Shown here: positions 15,248 through 25,000 of the stretch, in pieces
How positions within the stretch are numbered: the stretch's first letter is position 1
How the letters are laid out: every line of letters starts with the position of its first letter
Assembly: GCF_943181405.1 (NCBI RefSeq)
Contig: NZ_CALPBY010000003.1
Location: forward strand, 620,001-684,000
Origin: Cellulosimicrobium sp. Marseille-Q4280
Lineage (GTDB): Bacteria; Actinomycetota; Actinomycetes; Actinomycetales; Cellulomonadaceae
Reading direction: 5' to 3'
DNA length: 64,000 nt
Program-made: the position numbers and the translations under genes
The notes under the pieces: generated by a model
The model's database searches: none
What the model was told of the DNA's origin: nothing
What the model saw: the letters and a program-made list of their open reading frames with translations, nothing else

Positions 15248-15272
15248 GATGCTCGCGTCCACTGTGCAGTTC
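15248..15272 (-). other. 5' strand of the 23S precursor processing stem
   Basis: Partner of 12006-12030. The rest of the spacer (15154-15633) carries no tRNA gene, as is usual for actinobacterial rRNA operons. Confidence 0.75.
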
Positions 15273-15282
15273 TCAAACAACC
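15260..15282 (-). promoter_or_regulatory. boxA-like antitermination element in the 16S-23S spacer
   Basis: The minus strand reads GGTTGTTTGAGAACTGCAC, the actinobacterial rrn boxA core TGTTTGAGAACT bound by NusB-S10. It matches the copy upstream of 16S and partly overlaps the processing stem. Confidence 0.65.
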
Positions 15283-15628
15283 AACGACCCCGACCCGCAC
15301 AGACCCGCCTACCCACCAAGACCAGCTCGGCGAGCGGTTCGCGATCCACGGACCGACCCGTACCAGGCACCACCACCAAAGTGGCCGGCGACCTGAGGAC
15401 CCAACAGTGTGCTCGACAAGCCCCGGACCCACCCGCGATGTTCCACCACACCCCCCGGACACCACCGAACCCCCCGAAGGAGAACCCAGCAGACCAGGCG
15501 ACGCAGGTACTGACACCAGCGAGACCGACGCTCTTTCGTCAATGTTCCACCCATGAGCAACCACCCCCACACGCGAACGGCGTGGGCCGTGGCCACCACA
15601 CACCCCCGAAGAGGCGTGCGTTGAAGCT

Positions 15629-17157
<1,529 letters not shown>

Positions 17158-17380
17158 ATGATCAACGCCCACCACCAGACCCAAAGACCCGGCAGCGAAC
17201 AATCCATACGAAGCGAACCCCGAAAGGTTCACAAAACTGGCCTACAAACGAAAAACAATCTGACGATCATTCTCCGAAATCAACCAAAAACATCCCCAGA
17301 CACAACCAACCAGCCACCCCGAACGGGACAACCCAGCCAGCCACGCCCACAAGGGACAAAAATTGGCATTGACTAACAAG

Positions 17381-17403
17381 CACACTGTTGAGTTCTCAAA
17401 CAA
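17381..17403 (-). promoter_or_regulatory. boxA of the rRNA leader
   Basis: The minus strand reads TTGTTTGAGAACTCAACAGT, matching the mycobacterial/actinobacterial rrn boxA, about 225 nt upstream of 16S. It allows Nus-factor antitermination. Confidence 0.7.
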
Positions 17404-17462
17404 CCGACACACACCAACTCAGCCGGACCCTCAGGCCCAACCTCGCTTGGGGCAACTTCTCA

Positions 17463-17491
17463 ACCCTACCAGGTCCTACTCGGCTTCTCAA
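17463..17491 (-). promoter_or_regulatory. rRNA promoter P2
   Basis: TTGAGA (17491-17486), 17-bp spacer, TAGGGT (17468-17463) on the minus strand, about 300 bp upstream of 16S. Confidence 0.6.
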
Positions 17492-17630
17492 CCCGGGCTC
17501 GTCGCCCTGGTCACGCAGAGTGATCGCCGACGCACGTCTGTCGACGGAACGTCCTGCGAAGGTAGGATTTTGGCCCCGGGACCAGCCACCGTCGCGGTGT
17601 CTGTTCCTCCCTGTCGGGCCGACATCCAGA

Positions 17631-17660
17631 ACATTACGCGGCTCTGCGCGGCGTGGTCAA
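17631..17660 (-). promoter_or_regulatory. rRNA promoter P1
   Basis: TTGACC (17660-17655), 18-bp spacer, TAATGT (17636-17631) on the minus strand, just past the end of the pxpBC gene. Tandem promoters fit an rRNA operon. Confidence 0.6.
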
Positions 17661-17748
17661 GCCGCGCTCCGGTGACCCGGCGCACATCGTGCGGACCTGC
17701 CCGGGAGCGGTGCCCCGACCCCGCCCGCGCACCCGTCGGCCGTCCTGG

Positions 17749-19524
17749 TCAGGATCCCGGGCGCACCCCTCGCAGGCGGACCGCCTCCCCCGGACGCAGC
17801 TGTCCGGCACGATCCGCGGCCTCCTCCGTGAGGACCCCGATCACCGGGTACCCACCGGTCACGGGATGGTCGGCGAGGAAGACGACGGGTCGTCCGTCCG
17901 GCGGAATCTGGACCGCTCCTCGCACGACACCCTCCGACGGCAGCTCCCCACCACGGCGCGGGACCGCCTGGCCGTCAAGGCGCAGGGCTACGCGGTTGCT
18001 GTCCGCGGTGACCGTGCGCAGCGCGCCGAGCGCCCGCCACGCGCCGGGCAGGAACCAGTCAGGCCGAGGCCCGGCGAGGACGGGAAGCACCACGTGGCGC
18101 TCGCCCGGCCGCAGCACGCCGGCCTCGTGACGGACCGGAGCGGTCTCGACCGGGGCAGGGACGCCGCCGGCCACGCCGACCCGGAGCACGTCGCCTGCGG
18201 CGAGCGGCTGCGGCCCCAGTCCGGAGAGGACGTCGCGCGAGCGCGACCCGAGCACGGGGTCGACGTCCACGCCTCCCCGCACGGCGACGTAGGTACGCAC
18301 CCCGTGCGACGGCGTCGCGAGGCTCAGGACGGCGCCCGCCCGTACCCGCAGCGCGGCGTGCCGGCCGACGGGCGTCCCGTCGACCGTCGCGGGTGAGTCG
18401 GCACCGGTCAGCGCCACGACGGCGGGTGCGTCGAACCGCAGCGTCAGACCCCCGAGCGTCACCTCGAGGAGCGCTGCGGTCCGGTCGTTCCCGACGAGCC
18501 GGTTGGCGAGGGTCGCCGCCCCGCGGTCGGCGGCGCCGGAGGGCCCGACCCCGATCGCTCCGAGCCCGGGACGACCCGCGTCCTCGACGAGGGCCAGCGG
18601 TCCGGCCGAGACCACGGTCAGCGCAGGCCGTCGTCCACGGGCGCGGGCAGAAGGGCCTCCAGGGGCACCGGCCGTGCCGCCGGCTGAAGGGCGGTCGGCG
18701 GGGGCGTCGCCCCCACCGTCGACCGCAGATCGGGCCACGTTCCCGGCAGCCGTGGCGACGGCCGTCCCGGCGACGGTTGCCCCCGGGTCCGTTCCGCGCG
18801 CGCCGGGACCGCTCCCGGCGACCACGGCTCTCGTGGGCAGGAACCGGACCCTCGCACCCGGCGCCACGAGCGCGGGCGGGACCCGGTCGACGTCGAACAT
18901 GCGCTCGCCGGTCGTGCCCAGCAGCCGCCAGCCTCCCGGCGACGACGTCGGATAGACGGCGGTGAGCTCCCCCGCGAGCGCCACGGCGCCCGCGGGCACC
19001 CGCGGGCGCGGGGTGACGAGCCGCGGCGCTGCGATCACGGGGTCGACACCGACGAGGTAGACGAAACCGGGCGCGAAGCCGCCGAACGCGGCCTCGTACT
19101 CCCGGTCGGCGTGCCGTGCGACGACCTCTGCCTCGCTGACGCCGGCCCATGCCGCGACGTCCGCCAGGTCGGCGCCGTCGTAGACCACGGGGAGCTCGAC
19201 CACCGCGGCCCCGGCCACCGGCGTCTCGCCGGGGCTGCCGGCCACCGTAGCGGCGTCGTCCGTGCCGGCGGCACCGGCCCTCGGTGCGGCGTGCCGGTCG
19301 GCGGTGCGCCCCAGCGCCTCGCGGACCCAGCGCTCGACCGTCGGCGAGCCGGCCGGGTCCCGGAAGGTGACGAGGACGGTCCGCGCGGCGGGGACGACGT
19401 CGAGCACCTCGCCCGGGCGGTCGGACGTCAGCCAGCGGTCGAGCGCGCGCACCGCGGCAAGGTCGGGGAGGTCGACGAGGAACGCCGTCTCGCCGTAGCG
19501 GCGCACGTCCCCGCCTCGTGTCAC
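17749..19524 (-). CDS. 5-oxoprolinase subunits B and C, fused (PxpB-PxpC)
   Basis: Subunits of the ATP-dependent 5-oxoprolinase that opens pyroglutamate to glutamate together with PxpA. This 591-residue protein is a natural fusion. Residues 1 to about 230 are PxpB/KipI-like ([12 protein letters not shown] at the start; [11 protein letters not shown] near 131; [13 protein letters not shown] near 168; [15 protein letters not shown]). A low-complexity Ala/Gly/Pro linker follows, to about 300. The rest is PxpC/KipA-like ([64 protein letters not shown]). In most bacteria the two are separate genes. The start codon overlaps the pxpA stop (ATGA). Older annotations call these parts allophanate hydrolase or urea amidolyase subunits; PxpBC is preferred because pxpA is adjacent. 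Confidence 0.93.
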   Translation of the reverse strand: MTRGGDVRRYGETAFLVDLPDLAAVRALDRWLTSDRPGEVLDVVPAARTVLVTFRDPAGSPTVERWVREALGRTADRHAAPRAGAAGTDDAATVAGSPGETPVAGAAVVELPVVYDGADLADVAAWAGVSEAEVVARHADREYEAAFGGFAPGFVYLVGVDPVIAAPRLVTPRPRVPAGAVALAGELTAVYPTSSPGGWRLLGTTGERMFDVDRVPPALVAPGARVRFLPTRAVVAGSGPGARGTDPGATVAGTAVATAAGNVARSAVDGGGDAPADRPSAGGTAGAPGGPSARARGRRPALTVVSAGPLALVEDAGRPGLGAIGVGPSGAADRGAATLANRLVGNDRTAALLEVTLGGLTLRFDAPAVVALTGADSPATVDGTPVGRHAALRVRAGAVLSLATPSHGVRTYVAVRGGVDVDPVLGSRSRDVLSGLGPQPLAAGDVLRVGVAGGVPAPVETAPVRHEAGVLRPGERHVVLPVLAGPRPDWFLPGAWRALGALRTVTADSNRVALRLDGQAVPRRGGELPSEGVVRGAVQIPPDGRPVVFLADHPVTGGYPVIGVLTEEAADRAGQLRPGEAVRLRGVRPGS

Positions 19525-20303
19525 GGCGCCTCCCTCTCGTCCCCGCCGGCGAACGCCCGCACGACGACACCCGCCTCCTCGAGCGCGCGCCGCACCGCAC
19601 GGAGGAGGTCGACAGCACCCGGGGTGTCGGAGTGCAGGCAGACGGAGTCGGCGACGACGCGGACCGGCGTCCCGTCGACGGCGCGCACCGTGCCGCCCGT
19701 CACGAGGCCGACGACGCGCGCGGCGACCTCGGCGGCGTCGTGCAGGACCGCGCCGTCGCGCCCGCGGGGCACGAGCTCGCCCGTCGGGAGGTAGCCACGG
19801 TCGGCGAAGGCCTCGCGCACGGTGGGGAGCCCCGCCTCCTCGGCGAGGCGCAGGACGGCCGAACCCGGGAGGCCGACGACGGGCAGCGTCGGGTCGTACT
19901 CGCGCACCGCGTCGACGACGGCACCCGCCTGCCCCTCGTGGCGCACGATCGCGTTGTAGAGGGCGCCGTGCGGCTTGACGTACCGGACCCGGTCACCGGC
20001 GACGCGCGCGAACCCGTCGAGCGCCGCCAGCTGGTAGAGCACGTCGTCGGTGAGCTCGGCCGGGGCGACGTCCAGGAAGCGGCGGCCGAACCCGGCGAGG
20101 TCGCGGTAGCCGACGTGCGCCCCGACGCTCACGCCGGCGGCCACCGCGTCGCGCGTGACCGCGCGCATGGTCCCCGGGTCCCCGGCGTGGAAGCCGCACG
20201 CGACGTTCGCGCTGGTCACCAGGCCGAGGAGGGCGGCGTCGTCGGTGAACGCCCAGGGGCCGAAGCCCTCGCCGAGGTCCGCGTTGAGGTCGATGCGCGT
20301 CAC
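19521..20303 (-). CDS. pxpA: 5-oxoprolinase subunit A (LamB/YcsF family)
   Basis: Catalytic-core partner of PxpBC in 5-oxoproline hydrolysis. The 260-residue product begins [17 protein letters not shown], the diagnostic YcsF/PxpA N-terminus, and has the metal-site-like [13 protein letters not shown] near 30-42, [13 protein letters not shown] near 60-72 and VKPHGALYN near 108-116. The GTG start at 20303 is directly preceded by GGGGGA. First gene of the two-gene pxpA-pxpBC operon, divergent from a GNAT gene. Confidence 0.95.
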   Translation of the reverse strand: MTRIDLNADLGEGFGPWAFTDDAALLGLVTSANVACGFHAGDPGTMRAVTRDAVAAGVSVGAHVGYRDLAGFGRRFLDVAPAELTDDVLYQLAALDGFARVAGDRVRYVKPHGALYNAIVRHEGQAGAVVDAVREYDPTLPVVGLPGSAVLRLAEEAGLPTVREAFADRGYLPTGELVPRGRDGAVLHDAAEVAARVVGLVTGGTVRAVDGTPVRVVADSVCLHSDTPGAVDLLRAVRRALEEAGVVVRAFAGGDEREAP

Positions 20304-20419
20304 TCCCCCATCATGCCGTCGCCACCGGCGTCAGGGCGCACCGCGCAGCACCGCCAGGACGTGGCGCGCGCGGTACGCGGCGGAGAGTGCCGGTCGTGCC
20401 GGGCGTCCCGGCCGCCGGG

Positions 20420-20425
20420 TACATT
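20420..20425 (+). promoter_or_regulatory. -10 box of a leaderless GNAT gene promoter
   Basis: TACATT exactly 7 nt before the GTG at 20433. No ribosome binding site precedes the GTG. Confidence 0.5.
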
Positions 20426-20432
20426 CGCCGTC

Positions 20433-20999
20433 GTGACCGATCCCGACCTCGCGGCACCGCGCGTGCGGACCGCGACGCCCGACGACGCGCCGTCCCTCGC
20501 CCGGCTCGCCGCGCTGACGTTCCCGCTCGCGTGCCCGCCCGGTACGTCACCGCAGGCGATCGCCGAGCACGTCGCGGTACAGCTCTCGCCCGACCGCTTC
20601 CGGGCGTGGGCCGCGAGCGCCGACCACGTGCTGCTCGTCGCGGAGTCGCTGGGGACCGGGGAGGACGAGCCGCTCGTCGGGTACGCGCTGCTCGTCCGCG
20701 CGGTGCCCGACGACGCCGACGTCGCCCGGGCCGTCGGGCCCGGCGAGGCGGTGGAGCTCTCGAAGATCTACGTGCACCCCGAGGCGCAGGGGACGGGGGT
20801 CGCGGCCGCGCTGATGGCGGCCGCGCGCGACGCCGCCGCCGCGCTCGCCCCCGGCCGGAGGGTGTGGCTCGGCACCAACGTGCTCAACGCCCGCGCGCAG
20901 GCCTTCTACCGCAAGAGCGGCTTCGCCCTCGTCGGGGAGCGGACGTACGTCGTGGGCGGCGAGGAGCACTCCGACGTCGTCATGGTGCACGGCGCCTGA
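20433..20999 (+). CDS. GNAT family N-acetyltransferase
   Basis: 188-residue acetyltransferase with VRTATPDDAPSLARLAALTFP at the N-terminus, strand beta4 VELSKIYVHPEAQGTGVAAALM with the acetyl-CoA loop (about 107-128), and the C-terminal NARAQAFYRKSGFALVGERTYVVG segment. Substrate unknown. The GTG start is chosen because homology begins within a few residues of it and a TANNNT box sits 7 nt upstream; the much longer open frame upstream overlaps pxpA. It is monocistronic, convergent with the downstream membrane-protein gene. Confidence 0.87.
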   Translation: MTDPDLAAPRVRTATPDDAPSLARLAALTFPLACPPGTSPQAIAEHVAVQLSPDRFRAWAASADHVLLVAESLGTGEDEPLVGYALLVRAVPDDADVARAVGPGEAVELSKIYVHPEAQGTGVAAALMAAARDAAAALAPGRRVWLGTNVLNARAQAFYRKSGFALVGERTYVVGGEEHSDVVMVHGA

Positions 21000-21014
21000 C
21001 CGGTCGCGTCCTGC

Positions 21015-21043
21015 CGGCACCCGGCCGGGCGGTCGCGGTGCCG
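21015..21043. terminator. possible bidirectional terminator
   Basis: CGGCACC/GGTGCCG 7-bp stem with a 15-nt loop between the convergent GNAT and membrane-protein genes. Confidence 0.3.
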
Positions 21044-21044
21044 C

Positions 21045-21914
21045 TCAGTGGTCGTGGCCGTCGTCCTGGGGCTCCCCACCGTGCATGTCGAGGCCGCCGT
21101 CGAGCGAGTCACCCGGTCGCACGGGCAGGAAGACGTGCACGTGGCCCTGGTCGGCCGCGACGGCGCGCAGGTCCAGCTGGATCGCCGCGAGGCCCCAGGT
21201 CTCGACCGCGCGCGAGCGCAGCTCGCCGGCGAGGGCGTAGAGGTCCGGCGCGGCGCTCGCGTCCGCCGAGCGCGCGAGGTCGACGGCGTCGACCGTGTCG
21301 CCGATCAGCTCGAGCGAGGTGAGCATCCCGTTCCGCACGATGTTGTGCTCGGACGTCCCGCTCGCGAGGTTCTCGGTCTCGCCCGTCAGCGCGTCGAGCT
21401 CCGCGCGCCACGACGCCACGTCCTCGGCGGTGGGCGGCGTCGCGGTCGTGCCGTCCACCGGAAGCACCGCGTGGAGGTCGTGCAGCACCGGCACGAGCTC
21501 GGCCTGGACGTGGCGTGCGTGCTCGATCGAGGCCGTGAGGTTCTCGGCGTCGCGCTCGACCTCGGCGGCCTCGAGCTCGGCGACGCGTGCCGGGTCGACC
21601 GCGAACGCGCCGTCGGCGGGCTCGTCGCCGTCGCCGCGCGTCAGCGCGACGACGAGGACGACGACCACCACGGCGACCGCGAACGCACCGGCGGCGACCA
21701 GGACCCAGCCGCGTGGTCCGGCGCCCTGCAGCCACCGGCGCACGCGGACGTGCGCCGGTGGCCGAGGCTCGGGGCGGCCGGCACCGCCCCGGTCGGCAGG
21801 ACGGGAACGGGCCGCGGACGGCGTCGTGCGCTCGGTCGGGCGCCTCGGCGCCGGACGTGCTCCGGTGCGCGGTGCCCGCGTGGTGGAGGGCCGGCCCCCG
21901 GTCCGCTGTGCCAT
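21045..21914 (-). CDS. single-pass membrane protein with His-rich C-terminus, unknown function
   Basis: I do not recognise a family. The 289-residue product has an Arg/Pro-rich cytoplasmic N-terminus (about 1-65), one membrane span near 70-92 (WVLVAAGAFAVAVVVVVLVV), and a mainly helical outside domain rich in Ala, Glu and Asp. The C-terminus is rich in His, Met and Asp (VHVFLPV, then LDMHGG and DDGHDH), which suggests metal binding. The ATG at 21914 is used. It follows the ThuA/dehydrogenase fusion by 136 bp of strong hairpins and is the last gene of operon A, the position comparable to the membrane-anchored 36484-37161 protein in operon B. It may be a surface partner or metal chaperone for the secreted fusion; that is inference. 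Confidence 0.75.
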   Translation of the reverse strand: MAQRTGGRPSTTRAPRTGARPAPRRPTERTTPSAARSRPADRGGAGRPEPRPPAHVRVRRWLQGAGPRGWVLVAAGAFAVAVVVVVLVVALTRGDGDEPADGAFAVDPARVAELEAAEVERDAENLTASIEHARHVQAELVPVLHDLHAVLPVDGTTATPPTAEDVASWRAELDALTGETENLASGTSEHNIVRNGMLTSLELIGDTVDAVDLARSADASAAPDLYALAGELRSRAVETWGLAAIQLDLRAVAADQGHVHVFLPVRPGDSLDGGLDMHGGEPQDDGHDH

Positions 21915-21973
21915 GTCGTCGTCCCGTCCTGTGGTCGTGGTCGTCCCGCGCGGTCCGTCCGCGCGGTCGAGGT

Positions 21974-22010
21974 CCTCGCCCGTCCGGCCGGACCGGCCGG
22001 ACGGGCGAGG
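21974..22010 (-). terminator. strong hairpin after the ThuA fusion gene
   Basis: Perfect 16-bp stem CCTCGCCCGTCCGGCC with a 5-nt loop. It is the second of two hairpins after the stop at 22051 and before the membrane-protein gene; it may be an attenuator or transcript-protecting stem rather than a full stop. Confidence 0.5.
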
Positions 22011-22013
22011 GGT

Positions 22014-22045
22014 GCCGGTGGCGGGCCTGCAGGCCCGCCACCGGC
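22014..22045 (-). terminator. 32-bp perfect palindrome after the ThuA fusion gene
   Basis: GCCGGTGGCGGGCCT, GC, then the exact complement; it begins 6 nt past the stop codon. Could act as a terminator, an attenuator or an RNA 3'-end barrier. Confidence 0.5.
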
Positions 22046-22050
22046 GGTCG

Positions 22051-25000
22051 TCACCCGCAGGTGTGGGCGTCGAACGGCACTTCGAGGGTGGCCGTCCTGT
22101 CCCCGATCGTCGCCGTGACGGTCGCAGCGCCCGCCTCGACGTCCGCGGCACGGACGGCGAACGACTGGTACGCGCTCGTGCCGACCGCGACCTCGCCGAA
22201 CTCCTTCGTGCCGTACGGCGTGGCGAGGGTGATCGCCGCGGCCGCCTCGTCGGCGTTCGTCGCGCGGACCGCGACGTACGCCTTGCCGGCGAGGCAGCGG
22301 ACCGAGGCCTCGGCCTCGACCGCCACCGCGGGCTCCTCGTCACCGGCCGTGAGCCGGAACCAGTCGAACGCCACGGTGACGGGCGTCTCCTGCTCCGGGC
22401 CGATCGCCATGACGCCGATCGAGGTGAGCGGCACGTCGTTCGTCACCGGCTCCCCGAGGGGCTCCCAGCTCACGCCGCCGTCGCTCACCCAGCCCTGGTA
22501 CGTCGTGCCGGTCTTCTCCAGCCGCAGGTACCAGTACCCGGACTCCGTGGAGTCCGCGATCTCCAGCGCACGGTTACCGCCGTTGCCGAACTGGGCGCCC
22601 TTCTCCGAGACGAGCTCGGCACCGAGGTTCAGCGCGGCACCCGGCGCGTTCTTGGCGACCACGTCGAGCTTGACGTAGTTGTCGTCGTCCGCGTACGCGA
22701 GCAGCCCGGCGAGCTGCCAGCGGTGCGCGAGCGGCGCCTCGAACCGCGTCTCGGCGACCCAGTCGCCCTCCGGTGCCGTCTGGAGGACGAAGTTGCGCGG
22801 GTCGCCGTTGGCGGCGGCGTTGATGTCGCCCGGCTGGGTGGTGATGCGCAGCTCGCCGTCGGCGACCGCGGCCTTCGTGCCGTCGTACCGCACGACCGCG
22901 TCCCAGCGGCAGCCGTCGAGGGCGTCGCCCTCGAACTCGTCGCTCGGCTCGCGCACGCCGTCGTCCGGCTCCGCACCGCTGACGCGGACGTAGTCGACCC
23001 GTGCGACGGTGTCCGCCGTGGCGGTGTCACCGCCGGCCATGACGCCGAACGTCGCGCCGTCCTTCACCGGGGCGGCCCCGGCGAGGTCGGTCCACGTCTC
23101 GCCGTCGGCGGAGTACGCCGCCGTGATCTGCTCCCCGTCGGACACGAGGCGCAGGTGGATGGCCGAGGGGAAGTCCGCGGCGACGTTCTCCTGGCCGTGC
23201 CAGGTCCGCGTACCGCCCGTCTCGGTCTGGAACTCGAGGAAGCGGTTGCCGTTCTGGTTCTTCGTGAACGCGAGCTTGGTGTACTCGTCGTCGTCCACGT
23301 GCACCAGGAGGCCTGCGTGCTGCCAGTGCCGCGCGAGCGGCACGTCGAGCTTCGTCTCCAGCGTCCAGGCACCGGCGGGCGCGGGCTGACCGAGGTAGCT
23401 GATCGGACCGGTCACCGCCTCGTTGATGTCGCCCTGGACGACCGGCAGGACCGCGTGGCCGTCGGCGACGCCGATCGCGCTGCCCTCGGCCTGGCGCACG
23501 ACGGTCCACCGACCGTCGAGCTCGTCGCCGTCGAACTCGTCCGACGCGTGCGCGAGGCACTGCGGCGGCGTCTGCTCGCCCGGCTCCTCCGGCGTGGTCG
23601 GGTCGTCGTCGAAGACGAAGCCCTGGAACTCGACCGCGCTGGTCGTGGTCGTGCTGTGGGCGGTGACGAACATGCCCACGTCCTGGACGGCCGCGGCGCC
23701 CGGGAGCGTCTGCGGCTCGCCGATCTGGGTGAACGTCTCCCCGTCCTTGCTCCAGGAGGCCGTGTACAGGTCGCCGTCACGGACGATGCGCACCCACGCG
23801 GGGTAGCTCGTCGTGCTGGCGCTGGTCGACGTCGCGAGCTGGCCGCTCGCGTTGCCGCGCAGCCACTCGAACCCACCGCTGGGGCGGATGCCGAGCGCGG
23901 CGTAGCCCTGCGAGCTGCCCGCCTGGGTGACATCGTTGCGGACGATGATCCCCGCCTTGGCGGACCCGTTCGAGTTGCCCTGGCTGTTGATCCGCACCGT
24001 CGCCGACCAGTTCTCGTCGGCGGCCTGCTCCCGGTAGACGGAGGAGTACTCGTTCGTCCCCTGCCACATGTTCGCGCCGCCCGACGTGACGAGGTACCTG
24101 CCCTCGGCGAGCTGCTCGAACGTCCCGTTCGCGTTGGTGAAGGTCTTCATGCCGGCGAAGAGGTCGCCGACCTGGGCGACCACGATGCGGGAGCGGGTGT
24201 ACAGGCCCTTGTCGTTGGTGGCGACCGCGGTCAGCTCGTAGTTGTTGTCCTCGGTCACCTCCCACGTCGCCTCGTACGGTGCCTCGGTGTCCGTCCCGAT
24301 CGACTCGCCGTCGACGAAGAACTCGACCTCGGTGACCGTGTTCTCGGTGTCGTCGGCCTCCGCCGTCACCGTGATCTCGCCCTGCTCGAGCCGGACTCCC
24401 GCCTCGGGCGCGGTGATGCTGACCTTCGGGCGCGTCGTGTCCGACACGGCCTTGCCGTCCGCCTCGATGAAGTTGAGGCGGCGCTCGCCCGCACCGGGGA
24501 AGACGACGTAGAGCGTGAACGGCTCCATGGGGTCCGTCGCCTCGACGCGCACGTCGGTGAACGTGCCGAGCCCGGTCTGCGGGATCTCGGCCGTGCCGAG
24601 CAGCTCCCCGTCCGGGGCGTCGCGACGCAGCTCGACCGTGCCCTCGGCCGCCGAGGCGACCCGCAGGTTCAGCGCCTCGACGCCGTACAGGCTCACGGGG
24701 TCGTACGACGCCCACGCGCCGTCGGCGCCGGTGATGACGGACCCGCCGCCCTCGACGTCACGGCTCGGGATCGTCGTCGTGCCCTCGCTCGCCGCGGTGA
24801 ACTCGGCCTCGCGCTTCTTCGGGAAGATGAGCGTCGTGTCCGAGCCCGTGAGCGCGGGCACGTCACCCTCGCCCCCGTTGTCCGTGTACCGGGCGTCGAT
24901 CACGTAGAAGACGTTCATGTCCTCGCTGTGGCCGCCGCCCAGGCTCGTCTGCACCGTGCCCGTGCGGCCGTGGAGCGGCTCGGCCGGGTGCGCGTGCGCG

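Noticed and set aside
17368-17375. TTGAC-type -35 box on the plus strand in the rRNA leader
   Set aside because: No -10 at the right distance and no rightward gene follows; the leader is transcribed leftward.
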